25,594 nucleotides of DNA, taken from positions 1 to 25,594 of the forward strand of contig CAQPBJ010000021.1 of assembly GCA_948852945.1 (NCBI GenBank), given 5' to 3'. Each line of letters starts with the position of its first letter. The first letter of the stretch is position 1. This document shows positions 13,639 through 22,086 of this stretch, one piece after another. A program made the translations under genes and the position numbers. The stretch comes from an uncultured Clostridia bacterium. GTDB taxonomy: Bacteria > Bacillota > Clostridia > TANB77 > CAG-508. Under the pieces are notes generated by a model. It saw only the letters and a list, made by a program, of their open reading frames with translations, was not told the DNA's origin and searched no databases.

Positions 13639-16023
13639 CTATTTTTCTAGATATTCTTCTAAAAATTTGCAATTTGTAAATGGCTTATCATTTTTTGCAA
13701 TGTCTATTAATTCGTCTATCATTTCTTTTGTTATTTTACTACTCTTCTTTTCATAAAATTTCTTAAGTGGTTTTTGCATATCCATCATTACTTTTGTTGC
13801 TTTATTTACATTTTGCTTGTTTAGTAATCTGTTCATTTTATTCATTTGATTTTCATATATTATTTTTCCTATCTTTGTTTCTTTTAGCTGTTCTAGGGTG
13901 TTTTCATCTGTTATTTTCTCTAGTTTTAGGTGTCTTTCTGGTATTTTTCTTTCTAATAATTTTTCAAATTCTTCGTCTGTGATTTCTTGTACTTTACCTG
14001 TATAGTATTTATTTGGATATTGTTTTTTTATTTTTTCGTCTTTTGAATCTATTTTTATATCTGTTTCTAAAACTATTTCTTGGCTTGATTTGCCTACTTG
14101 AATTTTGTATTTTCCTTCTTCTATAGACCACTTTTTAGTTTCTGGATTATAATATTCAAAATCATTTTTTTCTAATTCTAATTTTACTTCTTTTTCTTCT
14201 TGTGGTTTTAATTCTATTTTTATAAAGTTTCTTAATTCTTTTTCTGGTTTAAATATGCTTGGTTTTTCTTCTTTTACATATATTTGGGCAATTTCTTTTC
14301 CTGTTACTTTTCCTGTATTTTTTATTTTGAAACTTAATTTTACTTTTTCATTTTTCTTTTCTATTTTTAAGTCTTTATATTCAAAGCTTGTATAACTTAA
14401 TCCGTATCCAAATGGGAATAAAACTTCTTTTTGAGCTTTTTCATAATATTTGTAACCTACATATATTGATTCTTTATATTCTACTGTTAATTCTGTTCCT
14501 GGGTAGTTTTTAAAGCATGGTGTATCTTCTAGTTTTAATGGATATGTTTCTGCTAATTTTCCACTTGGATTCACTTTTCCAATTAGGCAATTTACGATTG
14601 CTTTTCCTCCTGATTCTCCTCCGATATATCCTGTTATTATTGCTTTTACTTTATCCTTCCATGGCATTAATACTGGCGAACCATTTGATAATACTACTAC
14701 AATATTTTTATTTACTTTACTTATTTCTTCTATTAATTTGTTTTGATTTTCTGGAAGATTTAAGTTGCTTCTGTCTACCCCTTCTGATTCATAGTTTTCT
14801 GTAAGTCCTGCAAATATTACTACTATAGCATTTTTCTTTGCTAATTTTACTGCTTCGTCTCTTAATTTTTTATCATTTTCTGATTCGATTCTTTCGTATC
14901 CTTGGCTATATTCAAAATCAATTTTGTTTTCTTTAAAATTGTCATATGCATTTTCTATTTTATATGGATTTATTGTAGAGCTTCCGGCTCCTTGATATCT
15001 AGGCAATTTTGCCATATCTCCTATAAGAGCTATTTTTTCTTTTTTTAGTGGCAAAATGTTATCTTCATTTTTTAATAAAACTACTGAGTCTTCTGCTATT
15101 TCTAGAGCTATTTCATGATGTTTTTTTGGTTCATATTCTGCTATTTTTTTATTGTTTTTTTCTGCTTTTTTAGCAATTTCTATTATTCTATCTACTGCTT
15201 CATCTAAATCTTTTTCATCTATTTGGTTGGTTTTTACAGCTTCAATTATTTCTTCTGCTCCGTTTCCTCTTCCTCCTGGCATTTCTAGTTCATGTGTTGC
15301 TTTTAATCCTTGAACTCTGTCGTTTTCTGCTCCCCAGTCTGAAATTACTATTCCTTCATAATTCCATTCTTCTCTTAGTATATCTTTTAATAAGTGCTTA
15401 TTTTCACTACAGTATTCTCCATTAACTTTGTTATAGGCGCTCATTATTGACCATGGATTTGATTTTTCTATTGTGATTTGAAATGCTTTTAAATAAGTTT
15501 CTCTTAATGCTCTTTCATCAACTATTGCATCTACTGTTCTTCTTCTATTTTCTTGATTGTTTACTGCAAAATGTTTTACACATGCACCTACATTTTCTTC
15601 TTGCATTCCTTTTACATATTCACTTGCTAATATTCCTGTAAGGTGTGGATCTTCTGAAATATATTCAAAGTTTCTTCCACATAGTGGACTTCTTTTTATA
15701 TTAATTGCTGGGCCTAAAACAATATTCACTTCTTCTTTTCTTGCTTCTTTTCCTATTGTTTTCCCTATTTTATATGCATTGTCTATATTCCAGCTGTTTC
15801 CTATTGTAGATAATGCTGGAAAACATGTAGATATTTCACTTTCATTTATTCCTAAATTGTCTGCTTTAGTTTTTTGCACTCTTAGTCCGTGTGGTCCATC
15901 TGACATTGTAATTTTAGGTATATTATGGTTTTCTAATTCTAAACTATTCCAGTAATCTGCTCCTACACAAAGTTTTGCTTTTTCTTCTATAGTCATTTTT
16001 TCTATTATTTTTTTATTTTTCAT
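13639..16023 (-). CDS. Glycoside hydrolase family 3 beta-glucosidase
   Basis: This 794-aa enzyme lacks a signal peptide, so it acts inside the cell on imported glycosides. The N-terminal barrel has MSDGPHGLRVQ (40-50), GPAINIKRSPLCGRNFEYISEDP (104-126), KHFAVNNQENRR (150-161) and the nucleophile in VISDWGAEND (Asp229). The second domain spans about residues 330-550, and a fibronectin III-like domain begins near PFGYGLSYTSFEY. The reading frame stays open upstream of residue 1, but the ATG at 16021-16023 has GGAGATAAAT and begins the conserved sequence, so I chose it. First gene of an operon with the HAD phosphatase; its promoter is back to back with that of the glycosyltransferase. Confidence 0.95.
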   Translation of the reverse strand: MKNKKIIEKMTIEEKAKLCVGADYWNSLELENHNIPKITMSDGPHGLRVQKTKADNLGINESEISTCFPALSTIGNSWNIDNAYKIGKTIGKEARKEEVNIVLGPAINIKRSPLCGRNFEYISEDPHLTGILASEYVKGMQEENVGACVKHFAVNNQENRRRTVDAIVDERALRETYLKAFQITIEKSNPWSIMSAYNKVNGEYCSENKHLLKDILREEWNYEGIVISDWGAENDRVQGLKATHELEMPGGRGNGAEEIIEAVKTNQIDEKDLDEAVDRIIEIAKKAEKNNKKIAEYEPKKHHEIALEIAEDSVVLLKNEDNILPLKKEKIALIGDMAKLPRYQGAGSSTINPYKIENAYDNFKENKIDFEYSQGYERIESENDKKLRDEAVKLAKKNAIVVIFAGLTENYESEGVDRSNLNLPENQNKLIEEISKVNKNIVVVLSNGSPVLMPWKDKVKAIITGYIGGESGGKAIVNCLIGKVNPSGKLAETYPLKLEDTPCFKNYPGTELTVEYKESIYVGYKYYEKAQKEVLFPFGYGLSYTSFEYKDLKIEKKNEKVKLSFKIKNTGKVTGKEIAQIYVKEEKPSIFKPEKELRNFIKIELKPQEEKEVKLELEKNDFEYYNPETKKWSIEEGKYKIQVGKSSQEIVLETDIKIDSKDEKIKKQYPNKYYTGKVQEITDEEFEKLLERKIPERHLKLEKITDENTLEQLKETKIGKIIYENQMNKMNRLLNKQNVNKATKVMMDMQKPLKKFYEKKSSKITKEMIDELIDIAKNDKPFTNCKFLEEYLEK

Positions 16024-16054
16024 ATTTATCTCCAACTTATTCAAATATTTTATA

Positions 16055-16083
16055 TTTATATCATATATATATTTTTTATTCAA
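16055..16083 (-). promoter_or_regulatory. Sigma-A promoter of the beta-glucosidase operon
   Basis: On the - strand TTGAAT (16078-16083) and TATAAA (16055-16060) are 17 bp apart. Confidence 0.6.
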
Positions 16084-16091
16084 TCTTGTTG

Positions 16092-16120
16092 TTGACTTTG
16101 CCAAGATACCGTAATATAAT
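16092..16120 (+). promoter_or_regulatory. Sigma-A promoter of the glycosyltransferase gene
   Basis: TTGACT (16092-16097) and TATAAT (16115-16120) are 17 bp apart. Its -35 lies 8 bp from the -35 of the opposite promoter. The leader carries a hairpin AGACTTC/GAAGTCT (16148-16165) before the RBS. Confidence 0.8.
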
Positions 16121-16192
16121 CTACCCAACTTGGAACTTAGTTTCTTTAGACTTCTTTTGAAGTCTGGCGCAGTACAAGGGAGGTGCAACGAC

Positions 16193-17047
16193 ATGTTGTT
16201 TTCAGTAATTGTTCCATGTTATAACAACGCAGGCTTTCTTCGGAATTGCCTAAACAGCATTTTAGCGCAAGATTCATCTGACTTTGAAATTGTAGCCATC
16301 GATGATGGTTCTACTGATGGAACTAGTCAAATTCTTGATGAATATGCTGCTAAGTACGACTGTGTTCACGTTTACCATTTCGCCAATAGTGGTGTAGCTA
16401 TCGCTCGTAAGAGAGGGCTTAACCTTGAACTTGGTGATTATGTTATTTTCGTGGACTCAGATGACACTATTAACCCTAATCTCTTGAGTGAACTTAAAGT
16501 GACGCTTTCTACTCATAATTATCCCGATATTGTTAGATATCAGGCTAATTTGGTGAATGATGCGCCACATAAAGACCACCAGAGATACAACTTCACACAA
16601 AACCTCAATGTTAACTCTGGTATTGATGCCCTGAAATTGTGGTCAATCGAAGGTAAAAAGTATGCTGTGTACTGGTTGTTTGCTTTTAAAGCTTCTATTT
16701 TTTCTAAGGTTCCTGTCTTCCCTAAATTCAGGTGCTATGAAGATGTTGCTTTAATTCCGCTTTTGATAGCTGCTTCTAGCAGGGTTGTTACTATTGATTA
16801 TGTTGGTTATAACTATACCTGCAATAATTCTAATAGTCTTACTAACCTTGATACTTTTGAAGATATTGCTAAGCGGGCAAACTATTTTTATAAAGCGTAT
16901 TCTTTTGCTGTAGACCATATGGGCAAATTGGATGGCATTTCTATTTCAAACAGTTCTTTTTTCGTTACCGACTATACTCGTCGACTTCGCGGAATGTATG
17001 ATTCTCTTCCCGAAGAGCTGAAAGCTCAGTTTGAAGATTGGTTTTGA
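16193..17047 (+). CDS. Family 2 glycosyltransferase
   Basis: A 284-aa GT-A fold enzyme, probably cytoplasmic, that transfers a sugar from a nucleotide donor. It begins MLFSVIVPCYNNAGFL. It has IDDGSTDGT (about 37-45), GVAIARKRGL and the metal-binding VDSDDTINP (about 83-91), then a less conserved acceptor half with FRCYEDVALIPLL. The frame is open further upstream, but the ATG at 16193 with GGGAGGTG fits the family start. It stands alone on the + strand with GC of roughly 38%, higher than its neighbours. No polysaccharide cluster is nearby, so the acceptor is unknown; acquired cell-surface glycosylation is likely. Confidence 0.92.
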   Translation: MLFSVIVPCYNNAGFLRNCLNSILAQDSSDFEIVAIDDGSTDGTSQILDEYAAKYDCVHVYHFANSGVAIARKRGLNLELGDYVIFVDSDDTINPNLLSELKVTLSTHNYPDIVRYQANLVNDAPHKDHQRYNFTQNLNVNSGIDALKLWSIEGKKYAVYWLFAFKASIFSKVPVFPKFRCYEDVALIPLLIAASSRVVTIDYVGYNYTCNNSNSLTNLDTFEDIAKRANYFYKAYSFAVDHMGKLDGISISNSSFFVTDYTRRLRGMYDSLPEELKAQFEDWF

Positions 17048-17057
17048 AGACTGTGTT

Positions 17058-17093
17058 AAGGGCTCCATTGCATAATGTTGCAGTAGAGCCCTT
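17058..17093 (+). terminator. Terminator of the glycosyltransferase gene
   Basis: The stem AAGGGCTC/GAGCCCTT is followed by GTATTATTT. The stem ends 3 bp before the stop of the minus-strand amidase gene. Confidence 0.7.
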
Positions 17094-17096
17094 GTA

Positions 17097-17579
17097 TTAT
17101 TTAAATTGTATGTGGATACATCGGTACACATTAAATTTGTAATCTATAATTCTTTTTCCAAAAATGTCAAAGCTGTGTGTTGCTACTAAAGTATCTGTAA
17201 TACTTTCTCCATTTTGTACTACTATAAGACTGTGCGAAAATTTAGTTCCATCAAAATTTAGTTGTATTACATCTCCTATATCTAGTTTATCAATTGTAGT
17301 TTCTATTCCAGTTGGTCCAGCTTCTTTATTAGAGATTAAAAACTTATATAAAAATTCTACTCCTGTCCATGATGGACTTTTATCATTTGCGTTTCTATAA
17401 TACCATCCATTATTTTTATTGTAATTCATTTCATTACATCCAGCTAATATACATTGAGATGCAAAATTCGTGCAATCTCCTCCTATTTGCTCATAATTAT
17501 AATATTTTTGATTTCTTGAATATGCCCATTTTTTCGCATATTCATATACTTTTTTTCTATTATATTTTTCTTTGCTCAT
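17097..17579 (-). CDS. Putative amidase-domain protein (Amidase_6 type)
   Basis: The 160-aa protein matches the putative amidase family of Firmicutes: VYEYAKKWAYSRNQKYYNY followed by GGDCTNFASQCILAG with the likely catalytic cysteine (about residue 35), and a later FSHSLIVVQN with the likely histidine, a papain/NlpC-like arrangement. Usual family members are exported, but this one has no signal peptide or anchor. It begins 14 bp after the PBP gene behind AAAGAGTGAT and so belongs to the mraZ operon, which suggests a cell-wall role. The substrate is not known; the family name is more certain than the activity. Confidence 0.8.
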   Translation of the reverse strand: MSKEKYNRKKVYEYAKKWAYSRNQKYYNYEQIGGDCTNFASQCILAGCNEMNYNKNNGWYYRNANDKSPSWTGVEFLYKFLISNKEAGPTGIETTIDKLDIGDVIQLNFDGTKFSHSLIVVQNGESITDTLVATHSFDIFGKRIIDYKFNVYRCIHIQFK

Positions 17580-17593
17580 TTTATCACTCTTTC

Positions 17594-19552
17594 TTAATTG
17601 CTATGAACAATAATTTCTGTAGTTTCTTTTACTACAACATTTTCTTCTGGAATTTGTTTTGTTACTATTTTTGTTTTATCTGTTTCTTCACATTTTATTA
17701 ATAAATTATTTTCTTTTAGTATTTCTTCGGCTTCACCAATTGTTTTTCCAATAAGATTTGGCACTTTTATTTCTGCCAATTCTTCTTTTTCTTTTTGTAA
17801 TTCTAAATATGGTAATACTTCTGATAATATTTTACCTGATACTGGTGATGCAACTCCTCCTCCTTGGTGTCCTCCTTCTCCTGTTGGATTGTATAAAGTA
17901 ACTAATATAACTACTTCTGGGTCTTCTATTGGTGCTACTCCTATAAATGAGGCTACGTATTTTCCTGTATTTACTCCGTCTTCTGATGTTCCTGTTTTTC
18001 CTCCTATATGATAACCTTCTACTTTTGAACCTTTTCCTGTTCCTTCTGCTACTACTGATTCCATCATGCTTAATATTTTTTCTGATGTTTCTTCTTTAAT
18101 TACTTGATCTCCATATTCTGGTTCTTTTTCTTCCCTTTTGCCTGTTTCTGGATCTATTATTGTTTTTACTAATCGTGGCTTTACATATCTACCTTTGTTA
18201 GCAATACTTGAAAGCATTGTTACCATATGAATCGGAGTTACTTCAAATCTTTGACCAAAACTGATAGTTGCGAGTTCTACTGGTCCTACTTTTTCTTTTG
18301 CTAAGAATATGCTTCTTGCTTCTCCTGGTATATCTATTCCTGTTCGTTTTAAGAACCCAAATTTTTCTAAGTACTGATAGTATTTTTCTACTCCTATTTT
18401 TTGTCCTATTCCTATAAATACTGGATTACATGAATTCATCAGGGCATCTCTTAGGCTTTGGCTTCCATGTGGTCTATAATACCTCCAGCATTTTATTCTT
18501 ACTCCTGCTATTTCAATTCCTCCACTACATGAGAATTCTCCTGCTTTATCTGTATCTGTCATTCCTTCTTCTAATGCTGCTGATGCTGTTACTAATTTAA
18601 ATGTTGATCCTGGTTCATAGGTATCTGCTATTGCTTTATTTCTCCACATTGCTTGCAGATTATTGTTTCTTTCTTCTGGTGATAAATCTTTCCATACGTT
18701 TTCTAGGTCACTATTATTTATTTTAAATGGCTCATTTAAATTATAATTTGGATATGTTGCCATACATAAAATATCCCCATTTTTAGGATTCATCATCACT
18801 ATATTTCCACCATCTGTACACTCATTGTCAATACATGCTTCTTCTAAGTACTTTTCTGCTATTGATTGTATGTTTTTGTCTATTGTTAATTCTATACTTT
18901 TCCCTTCTTTTGCTTCTTCGTATACTTCTGTTTCATCTTTTATATGTTTTCCTTTCGCATCAGTTTTTTGTCCGATGCTTCCCTTTTTTCCTTGTAATAT
19001 GTCATCATAATATGCTTCTATTCCATTTAGTCCTTGATTATCACTTCCGCAAAATCCTATTATTTGAGATGCTAATGCGTTATTTGGGTAATACCTTTTT
19101 GTGTCTTCATCTATATTAATTCCTGTATCTATGTTGTTTTCTATTAGCCATTTTCTTAAGGTATTACTTTTTTCTTTTTCTACCTTTTTACTTATAATTT
19201 CGATTGAACTATTTCTTTTTAATTTTTTTAAAATCTTTTCATACTCTAGCTCTAGTACCTCAGACATCTTTTTAGCTACTGCTTCTTTTTTATTTGGATC
19301 TATATTATTTGGATTAATTGTTATCATTTCTGTTGATGCACTCATGGCTAATATTTCGCCATTGCAGTCATATATTATTCCTCTTTTAGCTGATATTTCT
19401 CTGTCTAGATGTTGTTGCTTAATTGCCATATTTTTATATTCTTCGCCTTTTATGAATTGAATCCATGCCACTTTAAATATTAATAATATAAAAACTGACA
19501 TCATTATAAAAAACATTATTCTTAGTCTCTTTTTTATATTTAAAGCTCCCAT
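17594..19552 (-). CDS. Class B penicillin-binding protein with PASTA domain (FtsI/SpoVD-like)
   Basis: A peptidoglycan transpeptidase that cross-links stem peptides outside the cell, paired with the SEDS polymerase. The 652-aa protein has an N-terminal membrane anchor (about 12-33), the dimerisation domain starting REISAKRGIIYDCNGEILA, and the active-site motifs GSTFK (Ser316, Lys319), SCN (374-376) and KTG (519-521). A single PASTA domain ends the protein (about 590-650). This architecture and the place after ftsL fit FtsI/PBP2X or the sporulation protein SpoVD; the sequence alone does not choose. RBS AAGGAGA. A terminator-like hairpin lies between it and ftsL. Confidence 0.95.
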   Translation of the reverse strand: MGALNIKKRLRIMFFIMMSVFILLIFKVAWIQFIKGEEYKNMAIKQQHLDREISAKRGIIYDCNGEILAMSASTEMITINPNNIDPNKKEAVAKKMSEVLELEYEKILKKLKRNSSIEIISKKVEKEKSNTLRKWLIENNIDTGINIDEDTKRYYPNNALASQIIGFCGSDNQGLNGIEAYYDDILQGKKGSIGQKTDAKGKHIKDETEVYEEAKEGKSIELTIDKNIQSIAEKYLEEACIDNECTDGGNIVMMNPKNGDILCMATYPNYNLNEPFKINNSDLENVWKDLSPEERNNNLQAMWRNKAIADTYEPGSTFKLVTASAALEEGMTDTDKAGEFSCSGGIEIAGVRIKCWRYYRPHGSQSLRDALMNSCNPVFIGIGQKIGVEKYYQYLEKFGFLKRTGIDIPGEARSIFLAKEKVGPVELATISFGQRFEVTPIHMVTMLSSIANKGRYVKPRLVKTIIDPETGKREEKEPEYGDQVIKEETSEKILSMMESVVAEGTGKGSKVEGYHIGGKTGTSEDGVNTGKYVASFIGVAPIEDPEVVILVTLYNPTGEGGHQGGGVASPVSGKILSEVLPYLELQKEKEELAEIKVPNLIGKTIGEAEEILKENNLLIKCEETDKTKIVTKQIPEENVVVKETTEIIVHSN

Positions 19553-19616
19553 ATAAATTCTCCTTTATATCAAAGTATTCTTTAAATAGAAAAAACAGAA
19601 CTATTTATTAGCAATA

Positions 19617-19651
19617 AAAAAAGAAATAATTTTTATGATTATTTCTTTTTT
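19617..19651 (-). terminator. Terminator or attenuator between ftsL and the PBP gene
   Basis: A 14-bp stem AAAAAAGAAATAAT/ATTATTTCTTTTTT with a 7-nt loop begins right at the ftsL stop and is followed by a T run on the - strand. It would reduce transcription into the PBP gene. A second promoter for the PBP gene is not clear. Confidence 0.6.
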
Positions 19652-20179
19652 CTAAAATATATTTTTAATTGTATGTAGTATTTTTTCAACTATTCCTTCA
19701 TCTTCTTCTATGATTACACTTTCAGCTGCTGGTTGTATGTAATCTTTTTTTGGTAAGCTGATATATACTGTTTGTTTATTTGTTAGTCTTTGCATTCCTA
19801 ATAATTCTTTTGCTTGTTGCTCTAAATTATTTAAGTTCAAGCTGTTTTCTATATCTACTTTCATTTGGTCATTTTCTTTTTCAATTGATAAATATTGTTG
19901 CTTCATTTCTTCGTTTTTAGAAAATGATTCATCAATCTGCGAGTTTCTAAAGCTTATTGCAAATATTGCTGTAAATACTAATCCTAATGATATAACTAAT
20001 TTTGCTCTATCTCTTTTTCTTATATTGTGTCCTTTTGCTGTTTTTTCTTTTTTGGCTTGTGTATTTATTTTAGGTGCTGTTGATTTTTTAGGATATTTCT
20101 TTTTTGGTGCTTTATACTCAGGTTCTAATTTTCTTGGACTTGTTTCATATTGATATTTATTGAATCTTTGCATTGCCAA
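19652..20179 (-). CDS. ftsL: FtsL-like cell division protein
   Basis: A 175-aa single-pass membrane protein: a long basic cytoplasmic N-terminus (about 1-60, many Lys), a membrane segment at about 60-77 (KLVISLGLVFTAIFAIS), a coiled-coil-like stretch (about 82-120) and a C-terminal tail. FtsL links division proteins to the PBP/SEDS pair. Sequence conservation is weak in this family, so position between rsmH and the PBP gene is the main evidence. The GGAGGTG site sits 10 nt before a TTG codon (20179) and 16 nt before the next ATG (20173), so TTG is the likelier start. Confidence 0.85.
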   Translation of the reverse strand: MAMQRFNKYQYETSPRKLEPEYKAPKKKYPKKSTAPKINTQAKKEKTAKGHNIRKRDRAKLVISLGLVFTAIFAISFRNSQIDESFSKNEEMKQQYLSIEKENDQMKVDIENSLNLNNLEQQAKELLGMQRLTNKQTVYISLPKKDYIQPAAESVIIEEDEGIVEKILHTIKNIF

Positions 20180-20197
20180 ATCAAACGCACCTCCTTT

Positions 20198-21130
20198 TTA
20201 TATTTTTTCAAAAATCCTTAGTTTAGCACTTTTGCTTCTAGAATTTTCTTCCATTTCTTCTTTTGTTGGTATGATTGGTTTTTTGGTTATATTTTTTCCT
20301 CTTTTTATTGTTCCACATGCACAATATGGTAATCCTGGTGGACATATACATTTTCCTTCTTGGTCATTGTATGCATTTTTTACTGCTCTATCTTCTAAAG
20401 AATGAAAAGTTATAATGCATAATCTTCCACCTGATTTTAAGCAATCTATTGAATCTATTACTGTTTGATATAATGGTTTTATTTCATCATTTACTTCTAT
20501 TCTTATTGCTTGGAATGTTCTTTTGGCTGGATGAGAATCTTTATTTTTGAATTTTGCTGGAATTGATTTTTCTATTATTTCTACTAATTGTTTGGTTGTT
20601 GCTATTTCTTTATTTTTTCTTTCTATGCATATGTTTTTTGCTATTGCTCTAGAAAATCTTTCTTCACCATATTCAAAAATTATTTTTGCTAATTCTTCTT
20701 CTTTGTAATTATTTACTACAAATTTTGCATCTAGCTCTTGAGTTTTGTCCATTCGCATGTCTAATATGTTTTCTCCTAGATAACTAAAACCTCTATTTTT
20801 TTCATCTAATTGATATGATGACACACCTAAGTCTAGTAATATTCCATCTACTTTTTCTACTTTTAAGTCATTTAATATTTCTTTTATATTGTCGTGATTT
20901 CCATGATAGTATATTACGTTTTTGTATTCTTTAAGTTTTTCTTTTGCAGCTGTCAGCGCTTCTGTATCTCTATCAATTCCAATTAATTTTCCAGTTTTAG
21001 ATAACCTTTTTATTATTTCACTACTATGTCCTGCTCCTCCTAAAGTTCCATCTATGTATATTCCGTTTTCTTTTATGTTTAGTCCTTCTATGCATTCTGA
21101 TAGTAGTACTGATTTATGAACAAAATCCAT
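20198..21130 (-). CDS. rsmH: 16S rRNA (cytosine-1402-N4)-methyltransferase
   Basis: RsmH (MraW) methylates C1402 of 16S rRNA in the ribosomal decoding centre using S-adenosylmethionine. The 310-aa protein starts MDFVHKSVLLSECIEGL and has the SAM loop IDGTLGGAGHSSEII, IGIDRDTEAL, DGILLDLGVSSYQLD, RGFSY and the later RTFQAIRIEVN and TFHSLEDRAVK motifs, with cysteines in CICPPGLPYCACG. The frame is open for 14 more codons upstream, but the ATG at 21130 with AAAGAGG fits the family start. It follows mraZ after an unusually structured 300-bp spacer. Confidence 0.97.
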   Translation of the reverse strand: MDFVHKSVLLSECIEGLNIKENGIYIDGTLGGAGHSSEIIKRLSKTGKLIGIDRDTEALTAAKEKLKEYKNVIYYHGNHDNIKEILNDLKVEKVDGILLDLGVSSYQLDEKNRGFSYLGENILDMRMDKTQELDAKFVVNNYKEEELAKIIFEYGEERFSRAIAKNICIERKNKEIATTKQLVEIIEKSIPAKFKNKDSHPAKRTFQAIRIEVNDEIKPLYQTVIDSIDCLKSGGRLCIITFHSLEDRAVKNAYNDQEGKCICPPGLPYCACGTIKRGKNITKKPIIPTKEEMEENSRSKSAKLRIFEKI

Positions 21131-21160
21131 TTGAACCTCTTTGTTTTTAATTGCTAAAAA

Positions 21161-21408
21161 GTTGGTACACATTTTTTATACCAACCGTCTTACCTTATTT
21201 AAGTATTAATATTCTTATTCTTCTGAGGCATTTTCAGCCTCAGAAGACTTTTTCTTTTGTTCTTTTCTTTTGTATTTTTAAATCTTTTGTACTTTCAAAT
21301 CTTTTGAATTTTAAAAGTCTTTTGTATTTTCTTATCTTTTGTATTTTTTTCTTTGGGCAGCATAAGCTGCCCTTTTTTTCTTTTGTAACTTTTCTCTCTT
21401 TTCTTTTG
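21161..21408 (-). other. Structured leader between mraZ and rsmH with CAAAAG repeats
   Basis: The spacer holds three hairpins: GTTGGTA/TACCAAC (21161-21185), TTCTGAGGC/GCCTCAGAA (21221-21245) and GGGCAGC/GCTGCCC (21355-21372). Between and around them are eight copies of CTTTTG (first at 21254, last at 21403), six of them within TCTTTTGTA; in the mRNA these read CAAAAG within UACAAAAGA. No coding frame is credible. Function unknown. Confidence 0.6.
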
Positions 21409-21431
21409 TATTTTATATAAACTTTTTCAAG

Positions 21432-21863
21432 TTATATACCTAACATTGTCATATTTTCAGCGATATCTTCAACTGAGATATTTTCTGTGCTGTTATATGC
21501 ATTCCATTTTTCTTTATCCCAAATTTCAATTCTAGTTCCTACACCAATGATTACAGCTTCTTTCTTTAATTCTGCTGATTCTCTTAAATTATTTGGTATC
21601 AAGAATCTTCCTTGTTTATCTATTTCACATTCTGTTGCTCCTGATAGAAAGAATCTTGTAAATTCTCTAGAATTTCTATTTGAAAGTGGAAGGGCTTTTA
21701 ATTTTTCTTCGAAGTTTTTCCATTCTTCTTGTGAAAACGCAAACAAACAACCATCTAAACCTTTAGTTACAATAAATCTGTCGCCTATTGCACTTTTTAA
21801 TTTAGCTGGCATTATTAATCTTCCTTTGGCATCTAAAGAGTGCTCAAACTCGCCAATTAACAT
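21432..21863 (-). CDS. mraZ: Transcriptional regulator MraZ
   Basis: MraZ is an AbrB-like, ring-forming DNA-binding protein that controls the mra/dcw operon it heads. The 143-aa protein has the two SpoVT/AbrB-like halves: GEFEHSLDAKGRLIMPAKLK (4-23) and ATECEIDKQGRFLIPNNLRE (about 76-95), with the conserved DxKGR and DxQGR motifs. Length is normal. The ATG follows AAAGGA. Three direct repeats of its known type of target lie 27-53 bp before the start, so autoregulation is likely. Confidence 0.97.
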   Translation of the reverse strand: MLIGEFEHSLDAKGRLIMPAKLKSAIGDRFIVTKGLDGCLFAFSQEEWKNFEEKLKALPLSNRNSREFTRFFLSGATECEIDKQGRFLIPNNLRESAELKKEAVIIGVGTRIEIWDKEKWNAYNSTENISVEDIAENMTMLGI

Positions 21864-21889
21864 GCGTTCACGTCCTTTCTGGTATCAAA

Positions 21890-21916
21890 CCACTTTCTAC
21901 CACTTTCCTCCACTTT
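21890..21916 (-). promoter_or_regulatory. MraZ-binding boxes: three tandem AAAGTGG repeats
   Basis: On the - strand AAAGTGG occurs three times with exact 10-bp period (21890-21896, 21900-21906, 21910-21916). This agrees with known MraZ sites, short G-rich direct repeats at 10-bp spacing upstream of mraZ. They lie just downstream of the -10 box, where bound MraZ would block transcription. Confidence 0.85.
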
Positions 21917-21924
21917 GTGGTTAA

Positions 21925-21953
21925 ATTGTAATATATATTAATTTTAAATGCAA
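21925..21953 (-). promoter_or_regulatory. Promoter of the mraZ operon
   Basis: On the - strand TTGCAT (21948-21953) and TACAAT (21925-21930) are 17 bp apart, directly upstream of the MraZ boxes. Confidence 0.65.
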
Positions 21954-22030
21954 GTATTTTTTAAATTTAATTTTATTTTTTAATAAAATTGTAATATAAA
22001 AATTTATTTTTATATTTTTAAACTTTCGTC

Positions 22031-22059
22031 TTGATTTTTTGTAGGTATATATTTATAAT
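22031..22059 (+). promoter_or_regulatory. Promoter of the ComEC-like hydrolase gene
   Basis: TTGATT (22031-22036) and TATAAT (22054-22059) are 17 bp apart, about 27 bp before the start codon. Confidence 0.65.
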
Positions 22060-22086
22060 CTATATGTGATTATATGGGAGGTTTAT

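Noticed and set aside
16024..16194. Upstream extension of the beta-glucosidase frame by 57 residues
   Set aside because: It crosses both divergent promoters and the leader of the opposite gene. The ATG at 16023 has a ribosome binding site and starts the conserved region.
17069..17085. TTGCA direct repeats in the glycosyltransferase terminator as an attachment site
   Set aside because: Five-base repeats in a hairpin loop are expected by chance, and no integrase gene is present.
21246..21410. CAAAAG repeats as a CRISPR array
   Set aside because: The repeat is only 6-9 bases with irregular spacing of 13-39 bases, without unique spacers of constant length and without cas genes.
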